A stretch of DNA of 64,000 bases from Pseudomonas zanjanensis (GTDB lineage Bacteria > Pseudomonadota > Gammaproteobacteria > Pseudomonadales > Pseudomonadaceae), in NCBI RefSeq assembly GCF_014268745.2, contig NZ_JABWRB020000002.1, positions 1-64,000 on the forward strand, in the 5' to 3' direction. The translations under genes and the position numbers were made by a program. Every line of letters starts with the position of its first letter. The stretch's first letter is position 1. A model generated the notes under the pieces. That model worked only from the letters and a program-made list of their open reading frames with translations, was not told the origin of the DNA and ran no database searches. Below, in pieces: positions 43,127-52,323 of the stretch.

Positions 43127-43149
43127 TTGTCCAACAGCCTGTTGGACAA
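43127..43149. repeat. perfect palindrome TTGTCCAACAG / CTGTTGGACAA
   Basis: 11-bp arms around a single C, just behind the stop of the mrr gene. It could also stabilise or end the defence-island transcript. Confidence 0.6.
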
Positions 43150-43202
43150 TTGTGAACCTCAGCACGACATCAGTGGGTGCGGTGAGCGGCAAGCCAGCTG
43201 GG

Positions 43203-44114
43203 TCAATCTTCCACGAAGTAATCGCTATCCAAGTGCTTCACTTCGTAAACCTGTTTGACGTTGCAGCCGAGATTGTTTTCGACCATCAGCCGCGCCAGCT
43301 CCAACCCATCGATCAAGACCACTTTGATATCCAGGCTCAAGGCGGCCTCACGGGCTCCGTTGGAGAAGTCCGAAGTGGTAATGAACACACCCTTGCGAGC
43401 GCGTTGGCGGGTGAGGGCGCCGATGAACTTATCGATTTCCGGGCGGTGTACGGTGTTGGTCCAACGCTTGGCTTGCAGGTAGATGACGTCCAGGCCGAGT
43501 TTGTCTTCTTTGATGATTCCGTCGATGCCGTCGTCGTTGGTTTGTTGCGTTGCGCGTCCTGCTTCCTTGCGTGAACCGCCGTAGCCCATGGCGATCATCA
43601 GATCGACCACCAGTTGCTCGAAAAAAGTTGGTGAAGCTGCACGCACCAGGGCCAGCAGTTCATCCGCCAATGATTGCGTCAGCGCCTGGTGTGCTGCGGC
43701 CAGTTGCTCGTCGGGAGTAGCTTGTTCGACCGGTTCGCTCTGCAAGGCTAACGCTGGGTCATCGGCGGGACTGGTCGTATGGAACGCGGCGAATTCAGGG
43801 TATTGCTTGAGCCACCTAACGGTAATACGTGCCGGCCCGCTGTTTAGCGCCTCTCGACCGCGTTCAGTGATTTGCACCAGTCCCTTTGCCGGAATGCTCA
43901 GCAGCCCCGCCTTATTCAGATAGGTTCGCGCCCAACCGACTCGATTGTTAATGACTGTTTGCTTGCCGGAAGGCAGGCGTTCGCTGCGCTCCTCCTCGCT
44001 GAGCTGAAACTCGTTAGCGATGCGCTCGCGAAGTTCGCTTAGGGCTAGCGGAGTATTGTCGGCGACGGTGGCCAGTATCGGTCGCATGACGCTCTGGAAA
44101 TCCGGGATGGGCAT
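43203..44114 (-). CDS. mrr: Mrr-type (type IV) restriction endonuclease
   Basis: A 303-residue protein, last gene of the defence island. The N-terminal half is an Mrr_N winged-helix region (RVGWARTYLNKAGLLSIPAK then GLVQITERGREAL). The C-terminal Mrr catalytic domain has the PD-(D/E)xK set: DDGIDG (Asp198) and the strand with Gln214-Ala-Lys216 (IYLQAKRW). Such enzymes cut DNA carrying foreign methylation. It stands 63 bases behind hsdS. Confidence 0.93.
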   Translation of the reverse strand: MPIPDFQSVMRPILATVADNTPLALSELRERIANEFQLSEEERSERLPSGKQTVINNRVGWARTYLNKAGLLSIPAKGLVQITERGREALNSGPARITVRWLKQYPEFAAFHTTSPADDPALALQSEPVEQATPDEQLAAAHQALTQSLADELLALVRAASPTFFEQLVVDLMIAMGYGGSRKEAGRATQQTNDDGIDGIIKEDKLGLDVIYLQAKRWTNTVHRPEIDKFIGALTRQRARKGVFITTSDFSNGAREAALSLDIKVVLIDGLELARLMVENNLGCNVKQVYEVKHLDSDYFVED

Positions 44115-44177
44115 AAATGACTTCCTATTCAGTTGCCGGGCGTAACGGCCAGCGTGAAAATAGCGACAGTGATGCGC

Positions 44178-45461
44178 TCAAGCTGAGGCCTTGCGCCCAC
44201 GCTTGGCCTTGGGAGCGGCGGCACGTTGGGCCTTGATGCGCTCCAGCAGCACACTGGCAGGTTCATCGTTGGGGTCTTGTGGTACCAGTTCGCCACGGAA
44301 CGCTTTGGCCAGGATGCTTTGGGTTATGTGGTCGATGCGTTTCTTTGCTGAGGAGACTTTGACTTCTAGCTGGTCGGCGAAGGCGACGAGTTGCTCGACT
44401 CGGCGGACGATTTCTTTTTGTTCATCGAGGGGAGGCATCGGGAAAGCCAACTCACTCAGAACCTTCAAGTTTATATTTTTCTGAGCGGTAGCCGGCGCAA
44501 GGGCTTCAATTTTTTTCTTGTTTATATCAATGAGGTACTTGACGAACTGAGTTGAGCATTTTTCATTGTTTGCGATAAAGCCAACGATGCTATCTGGGAA
44601 GCAAGCTTCAATGCCAAGGACTGCTGTGTCTGCTATATTGGCTGCGATAGTTATGCAAAGCGTGTCTTTTGGGAAAAGTCTACTTTGCGCTAAACCAAAG
44701 TCGCTATAGAAAATATTTGTGTTGTTGATGCGCCCTGTTGAGTTGGATATCTGGCCCGTTTGTATAAAAGGGTACTTGTCGCCGAATAGCCTTTTATCGT
44801 TCCGAGGACGATGCTTTGATTTTCCTCGAGCTAACTCTCCCAGAACTTTTAAAGGGGTTTCTATCCAATGTATGTCTTCATTTGCAGAATGAACATCTCC
44901 GGTTCGCCAGTTTTCCGTCAGCCTTCCAGAAACTGCTGCGGCAAGAACCGATTGGCGGAAGCGTTTAAGCAAGGCGGGGATGGCGTCGACACGTGCTTTA
45001 AGAGAGGCGGCTATCGCTAATAGCTCATCGAGTTTTTGCGTTATGCGGGTTTGTTCGGTGAGCGGGGCCAACCTTATCGAGACCTGAGATAAGCTTTGTC
45101 TTGTTATTTGAGGTTGTGCTGAGCCAGTAATTGCATCGGTTAAGCCTCGAGCTTGGAGCATATATCTCAAATAACTTGTGGAAGTGGCTTGCTCAGCTAA
45201 ATTATCCAGAGCCATGGCGTTTCCATTTATGTAGGATCGCGGCTCCGATACGTGCAAATTGCCGCAGGTGGCCCCTCGACAAGTAATCATTAGCGTTGGG
45301 GTTTCATGTGTATAGCTTGAATAAAAACCGATTTTCCCATTTGCGCCATAAACAACGTACCCCGTATTTGTTAGCTCTGCAGCAGAGATTACTTTCCACT
45401 GCTTGGGGCGGCACAATTCAGTCAACTTCTCTTCAGTCCACCCCTTTGGCAAGTCACTCAT
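44178..45461 (-). CDS. hsdS: type I restriction specificity subunit
   Basis: A 427-residue S subunit. It shows two target-recognition halves, each followed by a conserved helix (LAPLTEQTRITQKLDELLAI at about 140 and MPPLDEQKEIVRRVEQLVAF at about 350). The two variable regions before them set the two halves of the recognition site. The C-terminus is Lys/Arg-rich. ATG 45461 overlaps the hsdM stop by 8 bases, so the two are co-translated. The first recognition domain is AT-richer than its surroundings, as expected for exchanged domains. Confidence 0.95.
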   Translation of the reverse strand: MSDLPKGWTEEKLTELCRPKQWKVISAAELTNTGYVVYGANGKIGFYSSYTHETPTLMITCRGATCGNLHVSEPRSYINGNAMALDNLAEQATSTSYLRYMLQARGLTDAITGSAQPQITRQSLSQVSIRLAPLTEQTRITQKLDELLAIAASLKARVDAIPALLKRFRQSVLAAAVSGRLTENWRTGDVHSANEDIHWIETPLKVLGELARGKSKHRPRNDKRLFGDKYPFIQTGQISNSTGRINNTNIFYSDFGLAQSRLFPKDTLCITIAANIADTAVLGIEACFPDSIVGFIANNEKCSTQFVKYLIDINKKKIEALAPATAQKNINLKVLSELAFPMPPLDEQKEIVRRVEQLVAFADQLEVKVSSAKKRIDHITQSILAKAFRGELVPQDPNDEPASVLLERIKAQRAAAPKAKRGRKASA

Positions 45462-47004
45462 TTTCCATTCCCTCAACTACTGCGAGCCCCATAACCTCGG
45501 CCATCAAGTGTTTCTGCGCAGCCACTTCATCCCCAGCCCCCAGCGCCTTCATAAGCTCTTCCAATTCACGCAGTGCCTCGGTCAGTTCAGCCATAGCCTC
45601 ACCCGCCAGCACTTCCGGTGCGGGCAGATCAGCGGCATCCACGCTGTCAGCGTCCTTAAGCCAGCTGATATCCAGCGAGTCACCCCGTTCCTTGCGGATG
45701 TAGTCGCGGGTAAACACCCGAAAGCGGCTGCTTTCGCCAACGCCTTCGACATTCTCAGCACGCGGGCTATTACCGTTTGCATCCTCGCCATAGGCATCTT
45801 CAAAAGGTTTGAGATGCTGCGCCCCAAAAGGCGTTCGTTTGCCAAAGCTAGGCATATTGCTACGCAAGTCATAAATCCAAGTGCGCTGTGTGCAGCCTTG
45901 ATCCTGCCGGGGATTGTCAGCAGTACCCTTCTGAAAGAACAGAACATTGGTCTTCACGCCCTGAGCGTAAAAAATACCGGTGGGCAGGCGCAGGATCGTG
46001 TGCAGGTTGCACTTGTCCATCAGGTCGCGGCGTACATCGGTACCAACGCCGGCTTCGAACAATACGTTGTCCGGCAGTACCACCGCGGCGCGGCCACCGG
46101 ATTTCAGACCACGGTAAATGTGCTGAAGAAAGGCCAGTTGTTTGTTGCTGGTTTTGTAGGTCAGATCATCGCGAGTTGGACCGCCGCCGCCCTTGGCTGT
46201 ACCAAACGGTGGATTCGAGAGGATGACATCAACTTTGGGTAGGTTAGCCCCGGTTTGGCCGAGGGCATTGCCGAGATGCACCACGCCTTCTTCGTCACCC
46301 TCCATACCGTGCAGCAAAGTGTTCATCAAGGCTAAACGGCGGGTGCCGGGCACCAGTTCGATGCCGATGAAGGCGCGGTTACGCTGAAAGCTGCGGTCCT
46401 TGTCATTGAGTTCGTAATGATCGTCGGTGTTGCCTTTGATATAGGCATCCGCCGCGATCAAGAAACCTGCGGTACCGGCGGCAGGGTCCTGGATGGTTTC
46501 CCCGGGCTGCGGCTTGATGCAGCGAATGATGCTGTCGATCAATGGACGCGGGGTGAAGTACTGGCCGGCGCCGGATTTGGTTTCGCTGGCGTTCTTCTCC
46601 AGCAGACCTTCGTAAAGATCACCAAGCCCATCGCGGCGGGCGCTGAACCAATCGATCCCGTCCAGGCTTTTGATCAACTGCTCCAAGTGGCGAGGCTCTT
46701 TCAAGCGAGTCTGGGCGTCGGCGTAAATCGCGGCGATCAGCGGGTCGTTGTTTTTGCCCAGGTCCAACAGCATCTGCCGGTAATGATCGAGCAGGTTGAG
46801 CCCGGACTTGCTTGCCAGGTCTGGCCAGCGGGCACCCTCAGGCAACTTATGGGTGAAACTGTCATTGTTCTGGACCTGTTCGAATTCCATCTTGATAAAC
46901 AACAGCAATACCAGCTCGGTGACGTAGTCGCTGTAATTGATGCCGTCGTCGCGCAGTACGTCGCAAAGGTTCCAGAGCTTCTGGACGATATCGGAGTTGG
47001 TCAT
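45454..47004 (-). CDS. hsdM: type I DNA adenine methyltransferase subunit
   Basis: A 516-residue N6-adenine methyltransferase. The start ATG 47004 was chosen over an upstream TTG because GAGAG stands 5 bases before it. The N-terminal helical HsdM_N domain leads into the SAM pocket (DPAAGTAGFLIAA) and the catalytic NPPF (VILSNPPFGTAKGG). It forms with HsdS the modification enzyme and with HsdR the nuclease. Confidence 0.96.
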   Translation of the reverse strand: MTNSDIVQKLWNLCDVLRDDGINYSDYVTELVLLLFIKMEFEQVQNNDSFTHKLPEGARWPDLASKSGLNLLDHYRQMLLDLGKNNDPLIAAIYADAQTRLKEPRHLEQLIKSLDGIDWFSARRDGLGDLYEGLLEKNASETKSGAGQYFTPRPLIDSIIRCIKPQPGETIQDPAAGTAGFLIAADAYIKGNTDDHYELNDKDRSFQRNRAFIGIELVPGTRRLALMNTLLHGMEGDEEGVVHLGNALGQTGANLPKVDVILSNPPFGTAKGGGGPTRDDLTYKTSNKQLAFLQHIYRGLKSGGRAAVVLPDNVLFEAGVGTDVRRDLMDKCNLHTILRLPTGIFYAQGVKTNVLFFQKGTADNPRQDQGCTQRTWIYDLRSNMPSFGKRTPFGAQHLKPFEDAYGEDANGNSPRAENVEGVGESSRFRVFTRDYIRKERGDSLDISWLKDADSVDAADLPAPEVLAGEAMAELTEALRELEELMKALGAGDEVAAQKHLMAEVMGLAVVEGMENE

Positions 47005-47057
47005 GGGAGCTCTCAAAAAGGATTCATGGTAAGCGGGGTAGGTCGCGAAAATCTTAT

Positions 47058-48056
47058 TCAGCCGGGCACTTGCCAGAACGGGTCATTCTGCCAGTCCGGC
47101 GGGAAGCCCATGGCTGCCAGGTTGATATCGGCGAACTCGTTTAACAACTCATGCAAACGTCTATCCCAGCTGGTATGCGGGCTGACCTGGCGCATCAGTA
47201 AATTGAGGATGCATAACACCGTAAACATACGGGCATGCTGCCCTGGACGTTGTAAGTGTTGAGGCCAAAGGAAATTAACGGTTTTTGGCAGTTCAGGACG
47301 GATACCCAGTTCCCGGTTCCACAGCCGTGCGTGATGCGCACAAATATTGCGGATGGTCGTTAGGGTATGCAGCCAGGATTGCAGCAGTGGACCGGGCAAA
47401 GCTAGACGTCGGGCGATGGCCTTTTTGTCGGCATCGCGTGCCAATCCCTTGAACAAGTGCGAAAGCTCGCCAAGGGTGATTTCTTCCATTGCTGCCCAAG
47501 CAGGCATTAGGTCGGGAGTGTTGTAAGTCAATGCGTAATGGCGTGCATAGCTTTCCTTGGTCCGCAGACTTTTGAGCTGCGCTTTGCGGGCTTCGGTCGC
47601 CTGGGATGCGTCGATGCGTCGGCATTCACGCATATGGTCCTGGCGCGCCTTGTCTTGCTTGCTATGAATGCTATCGAGCAATGCCTGATGACGATAATCG
47701 CGCTGAAAGAAGCGACTCTCCAGATACCAGTGAGCGCCAAAGTGTGGCCCCATATGATTGCTGATGGCGGCTCGGGCCGCGACCTCGATGCGTTCAATGG
47801 CATCAATGACTAGCAGTCGCAAGCGTCGGTCAAAGTCGTATAGGCGAGTGAGCGCCTGCAACCGCGTACCGGGTCTGAAACCGTGCTCGGCGTCTTCCAA
47901 GATTTGGAAAGGGCGCATATAAGGCGTGAGGCGAAAGAAGCTGACGGCTTCGAGAAAACAATGTGCCTTGCCTTCATCCAGAATAGTGAGCCCGCGTTGT
48001 TTGAGCAGTGCCAATTGCGCAGGAATATCGATGGCTGGCTTGCTGAAAAGCTTCAT
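47058..48056 (-). CDS. Abi_2/AbiD-AbiF family abortive-infection protein
   Basis: A 332-residue protein of the Abi_2 family, inserted between hsdR and hsdM. N-terminal FFRLTPYMRPF and the GTRLQALTRLYDFDRRLR helix are family marks. The C-terminal region holds a HEPN-type motif, R236-x4-H241 in RNICAHHARLW. HEPN proteins of this sort act as RNases that stop phage spread by harming the host. It is on the same strand as the hsd genes and follows hsdR by 256 bases, so it is either in their operon or has its own promoter in that gap. Confidence 0.88.
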   Translation of the reverse strand: MKLFSKPAIDIPAQLALLKQRGLTILDEGKAHCFLEAVSFFRLTPYMRPFQILEDAEHGFRPGTRLQALTRLYDFDRRLRLLVIDAIERIEVAARAAISNHMGPHFGAHWYLESRFFQRDYRHQALLDSIHSKQDKARQDHMRECRRIDASQATEARKAQLKSLRTKESYARHYALTYNTPDLMPAWAAMEEITLGELSHLFKGLARDADKKAIARRLALPGPLLQSWLHTLTTIRNICAHHARLWNRELGIRPELPKTVNFLWPQHLQRPGQHARMFTVLCILNLLMRQVSPHTSWDRRLHELLNEFADINLAAMGFPPDWQNDPFWQVPG

Positions 48057-48312
48057 GCGGAAAAACTACCGGGCATAAAAAACCCGCTCAATTTGTGCGT
48101 AGCTGCCGGAGCAACCATAGGCATGGCGGGTGTGTTGCGTGAGAGGTTATGCACAGATGTTCCGTTTTGCAAGTTTTTTGGCGCCGCAAGGATGAGTGGA
48201 ACAGGCGACGCCTGCGGATCTGCGCGATTCCGCTGCTGGGGTATAAGGGCGCATGCCTTCGGTACTGGGGCTGCGGATGATGAGCTCCGGAAAATCCTCA
48301 AACGGTTCAGAT

Positions 48313-51300
48313 TCATCCAACAGCCGACCAAAGATTGTCGTTCAGCGCTTCCAGCACCAAATCCAGTTTCCCTCCCAGGTTACGATCCAGCCCCTTGATC
48401 CCTCCATCTCCCCTAAAGGCATCATTGACCTGCTGTGGATCAATCACCACTTCGTGCACCAGTTGCTTGGCCAGACGATCCAGCCAGCGGCGTTGTACGG
48501 GTGTCCAGGGCTGCGAGGCGTAAATACCCTGCATGGCATTGGCGACGCGTTGATCGAATGGCAGCAATGCTTCGCCAATAGCGGCTTGGCGGATATAACC
48601 GATGATGCTGGCAGCGATTTCCTGATTGGTCTGATTACGCCAAGCGCTTTTCAGGCTGGCTTCGCTGAAACCGTTCTGATCGAGTAGCAGCCGTACTTCT
48701 CGCAGTTGTCCGCGCGTTAGGTCTTTGGGACGGTTAACCACGACGCCAAGAGCAGCGGACTGGTTGAGTTGTTTGTGAATGAACTCATGGAAGCTCTCCA
48801 GATAGTCCGCGGGTTTTTGGTATTGCCCATAGTTTTGCTCGCGTACCATCAACTGGTCGGGGTGAGGGGATATGACCGGGTATTTTTCCGAACCCAACAG
48901 GGCGCTGACGGCAGCCAGCTGGTCGATCAGTTGGCTATGTTGGCGTACAAAATTAGCGGCTTGCTGCGGACCAAGCTCGTGCAAGTGCTTATGCAGCTTG
49001 GCTGGTTCAATGCCCCAGATATCCTGCAGCTCATCAAGTTTCCGTTTAAGACCTGGTTTGTTCTCGACCTTGTGTTGGGCTTTGCGCAAGATGCGCATGA
49101 TGCGCTGACTGAGTTGATCGAGCACGTCATGGGCATGGCTGCTGTCTTCTTGGCTGCCGGGTGCGTCGTGGCTTGCACTGCTGGTGAGTTCGCTGACCAG
49201 TTGTTCCAGCGAGATGTTTGGGTTCTTCACCAACGGCTTCATGGTGTCGACTGCTTCGAGGCTGGCGTAGAGGTCGACCGGGTCGTAGATGCGGAACACG
49301 GTCTTGCCGATTTCGTCGCAACGACGGGTAGCACGGCCTTTCATCTGCTCATAAAGAATACGTGAGCGGACGCGGCGCATGAACACCAGATTGCAGATTT
49401 TCGGCACGTCGATGCCGGTGGTTAACAGGTCAACGGTAATGGCTATGCTGGGGTGCGGTTCGTTTTTGTAGCGGCGAATCAGTTGCTCGACCTTGTCGCT
49501 CTGGCCGGTAATGATCCGCACGGTCGCTTCGTTGTACTGCTCGCCATAGGCTGCCTTGAAGGCCTCATCAAGCAGGTTTTTTACTCGTTCTGCATGGGCT
49601 TGGTTGACGCAGAAAATCATGGTCTTTTCTTCGCCGAACGGGTCCAGTTCGTTGGCCAGTGCGTCGCAGATGACCTTGTCAAAGGCCGGTGTTATGACCG
49701 TACGGTTGAACGACTCGATGTTAAAAGTCAATTCATCGTCCAGCTCCGCTGCATCGACCTCACCGGTCAGGGTGTTAATCACGCTGACCGATTCGCCCTT
49801 CTCAAAGCGGATGCCGTGCTTACTGAGTTGGGTTTCATAGCGGATCGGCGGCTCATGATCGATGAGCCAGTCGTCAGCAACAGCTTCCCGGTAGCTGTAG
49901 GTGTACACCGGTTTACCGAAAATTTCGCTGGTGTGTTTGGCTGGCGTGGCCGTTAGACCGATACGGCAGGCATCGAAGTGATCGAGCACACGTCGGTATT
50001 GGGAGAGGTATTGGCTGTGATCGCGTACGGTCAGCTCACCTTCGGTCATCTCCTGATCGAGCGTATAACCCCGGTGAGCTTCGTCGACGATGATGCAATC
50101 GAACTCCCCTACGGACGGTGGGGTATCCGAGCGGAAAATCCGACTGACCATGGCTTGTACGGTGGCTACCTGGATGCGGGTCTCCGCTTCTGCGGCCATG
50201 TCGCCGAGCTCTTTAATGTCGTAAATCTGCCCCAGGGTGTGATTTTGCTCCAGCGTGGTGTCGTTGAACGAGTCAATAGCTTGCTGGCCAAGGGCACTAC
50301 GGTCGACCAGAAAGAGAATGCGCTTGAAGCGTTCGGTTTTGAGGAAGCGATACATCAGGCCAATGATGGTGCGGGTTTTACCCGTGCCGGTGGCCATGGC
50401 TAATAAACAATCGCGCTGATTGTCAGCCAGCGCCTGTTCCACGGCCTGGATGGCTTTCTCTTGGTAATCGCGCAACTTGAGGTAAGCAAAGCCCTCAGCT
50501 TTGAGCTTGGCCTCGGCTTCCGCCTGGCTGCGTTTGAGCAGATCTAGTAAGTCGTTTGGCTTGTGAAAATCTTGCAGCGGCCGGCGGGTATTGGCAGGGC
50601 TGCGCAGATCACGGAACCAAGTGCCGGACTGTTCTGCAAGCTGCTTAATAAAGGGACGACCGTTACAGGCGAAAGCAAAGGGCACGCGGAAATGGCTACC
50701 GTCACCATCGCTCCAAGGCTGTGCTTGGCCAGCTTGCAACCAAGGCTGTATATGCTCACTGGATAGGTTGAACTCGCGGGCATAACGCTCAGCCTGGGGA
50801 ATTCGGTCGGCAATATTGATGCGTTTACGCTTGGCTTCGACGATGGCGATAGGCATTAGGCCAGCGAACAGCACATAGTCGGCGCAGGCTTTGGGGCTGC
50901 TGGTTGGCCATTCGGCGATGGCTTTGTTTTTACCTTTCTCGGGACGTGCACCTTTGCTGTAAGTGAGGTCAAGAGAATCTGCGTCCCATCCGGCGTCGAT
51001 TAATTGCTGATCGATCAAAATACGGGTGAGGTCTTCCGAAAGATCAAAGCTACTGCTGGCCTGTTGGGTTTTCTTGGCAACCTGTTTGCTGGCCTGCGGC
51101 TGTGCGGCCAGTTGCTGCTGCAGCGCTTTAAGGCTTTGCTCATGCTCTGAGCGCATCTTTTGTAGGGCTGCTTCGTGCTCTTTGATCAGTTGCTTGTTGC
51201 TGCGCGACTCAGCATCCATCTGCTCGGCAAGCACAGCGTATTCTTCAGCTTCGCGCTTGAGTAGTTCGGCAAGTTGCTGATTATTTTCCAGCTGTTGGCT

Positions 51301-51789
51301 GGAATCGTTGAGCTGCGCTCGGAGCTGTTCGATTTGATTTTGCAGGTCGCGTAGTGGGGCGCTGGGGTCGCTGGGGGTAACGAAAGGGCCGGGCTTAAAG
51401 GACTCGGCGTTCTTGCCGAAGGACCGGTGATACCAGATGGTTAAGGCCCGACCGACCTTTAGTCCATCCATGGCTTCACGATGCTGAGTATGGAACCCGT
51501 GAGTGGCCCTGTTCCCTTCAACACGCAGGGTATGAAACAGGCTGCGGATGTTCTGATCCAGCTGGATTTCGCGGCTGAGCTTGTACAGCAGGTCGGACTG
51601 AGAGGTGTGGGTATCAAATTCGATACCGGCGCGGCTGGCCAAATCCTGGGCCAAGGCTTCGCCAAGTTGGCGTAGTTTGATCAACGTTGTATTGGGATCG
51701 CTGGCGAATACCTGCTCGGCTGTGCTCGCAAGCTTTAGGAAAACGGGATCGTGTTCCTTGAGAAAGGCGAAATTACTGCTGGCTGCCAT
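48313..51789 (-). CDS. hsdR: type I restriction endonuclease/translocase subunit
   Basis: A 1158-residue R subunit. ATG 51789 has AAGGA in front. Order of parts: N-terminal DUF4145-like helical domain (residues 1-140, RVEGNRATHGF), a coiled coil at about 150-245, the PD-ExK nuclease region ending with IAIVEAKRKR, then the SF2 helicase with Walker A ATGTGKTRT, DEAH (IVDEAHRGYT) and motif VI QMKGRATRRCD, and a helical C-terminus. It moves DNA toward the enzyme and cuts at distance when the site lacks methylation. It is the first gene of the island. Confidence 0.95.
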   Translation of the reverse strand: MAASSNFAFLKEHDPVFLKLASTAEQVFASDPNTTLIKLRQLGEALAQDLASRAGIEFDTHTSQSDLLYKLSREIQLDQNIRSLFHTLRVEGNRATHGFHTQHREAMDGLKVGRALTIWYHRSFGKNAESFKPGPFVTPSDPSAPLRDLQNQIEQLRAQLNDSSQQLENNQQLAELLKREAEEYAVLAEQMDAESRSNKQLIKEHEAALQKMRSEHEQSLKALQQQLAAQPQASKQVAKKTQQASSSFDLSEDLTRILIDQQLIDAGWDADSLDLTYSKGARPEKGKNKAIAEWPTSSPKACADYVLFAGLMPIAIVEAKRKRINIADRIPQAERYAREFNLSSEHIQPWLQAGQAQPWSDGDGSHFRVPFAFACNGRPFIKQLAEQSGTWFRDLRSPANTRRPLQDFHKPNDLLDLLKRSQAEAEAKLKAEGFAYLKLRDYQEKAIQAVEQALADNQRDCLLAMATGTGKTRTIIGLMYRFLKTERFKRILFLVDRSALGQQAIDSFNDTTLEQNHTLGQIYDIKELGDMAAEAETRIQVATVQAMVSRIFRSDTPPSVGEFDCIIVDEAHRGYTLDQEMTEGELTVRDHSQYLSQYRRVLDHFDACRIGLTATPAKHTSEIFGKPVYTYSYREAVADDWLIDHEPPIRYETQLSKHGIRFEKGESVSVINTLTGEVDAAELDDELTFNIESFNRTVITPAFDKVICDALANELDPFGEEKTMIFCVNQAHAERVKNLLDEAFKAAYGEQYNEATVRIITGQSDKVEQLIRRYKNEPHPSIAITVDLLTTGIDVPKICNLVFMRRVRSRILYEQMKGRATRRCDEIGKTVFRIYDPVDLYASLEAVDTMKPLVKNPNISLEQLVSELTSSASHDAPGSQEDSSHAHDVLDQLSQRIMRILRKAQHKVENKPGLKRKLDELQDIWGIEPAKLHKHLHELGPQQAANFVRQHSQLIDQLAAVSALLGSEKYPVISPHPDQLMVREQNYGQYQKPADYLESFHEFIHKQLNQSAALGVVVNRPKDLTRGQLREVRLLLDQNGFSEASLKSAWRNQTNQEIAASIIGYIRQAAIGEALLPFDQRVANAMQGIYASQPWTPVQRRWLDRLAKQLVHEVVIDPQQVNDAFRGDGGIKGLDRNLGGKLDLVLEALNDNLWSAVG

Positions 51790-51963
51790 GTTCGATCCTT
51801 CGGTTGCGTAGCCACTCTGCGCGAAGCCTGCGCTTTGATGCGTAAGTCGCGGTAGCTTAACGAAGGTAAGGCGAGTTTGGCCATGGCGTTGCGCCATTCA
51901 ATAAGCAACTAGAGTTGTCTTGGGCACGTGAGATGGGCAACGGTCAATAAATGACGCATTAAA

Positions 51964-51984
51964 AAGCCGGCTTATGGCCGGCTT
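51964..51984 (-). terminator. terminator after the repressor gene
   Basis: AAGCCGGC, loop, GCCGGCTT; read on the minus strand it is followed by a run of five T. It insulates hsdR from the upstream gene. Confidence 0.75.
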
Positions 51985-52209
51985 CTCGTTGACTGATTCA
52001 GCTCGTTTTTGACAAACCTTACCAGCCTTCAAAACGTACATCCGGCTCTTGCGGCCGGCTGTGGGACTTGGTCAGAAAGTGATCTGCCTTGTCGGTGCGA
52101 GGCGTGGGCTCGCAAATGTGGGGCGGAGGATACGCGGGTTTGCTTCGGAAGCCCAGTGGTAAGTGGTGTGGAATCATTGGGTTAGGGGGATTTAGGGGGA
52201 AAGCAGGGG

Positions 52210-52249
52210 GCTGCTGCGCAGCCCAGCGGGAGCAAGCTCCCTCGCCACA
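52210..52249. repeat. half REP doublet, CGAGGGAGCTTGCTC family
   Basis: Only the right arm is kept (CTGCTGCGCAGCCCAGCGGG then AGCAAGCTCCCTCGCCACAA). Confidence 0.8.
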
Positions 52250-52323
52250 AAAGCTCTCTGCCACAAAAGCTCCTGCCACAGCTTCTACTGCAGTTCCTGC
52301 CACTGTTTCTGGCCTTGGGTGGG

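Larger units (their letters stand above)
42772..43202. other. gap between the membrane protein and the defence island
   Basis: Contains three palindromes of the CAATT family (42991-43017, 43052-43074, 43127-43149). A 62-codon open frame in it (42790-42978) has no support as a gene. Confidence 0.6.
51790..52323. other. gap upstream of hsdR
   Basis: Carries the terminator at 51964-51984 for the minus-strand repressor gene and a half REP doublet at 52210-52249. The hsdR promoter must lie between the terminator and 51800; no clear -35/-10 was assigned. Confidence 0.7.
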
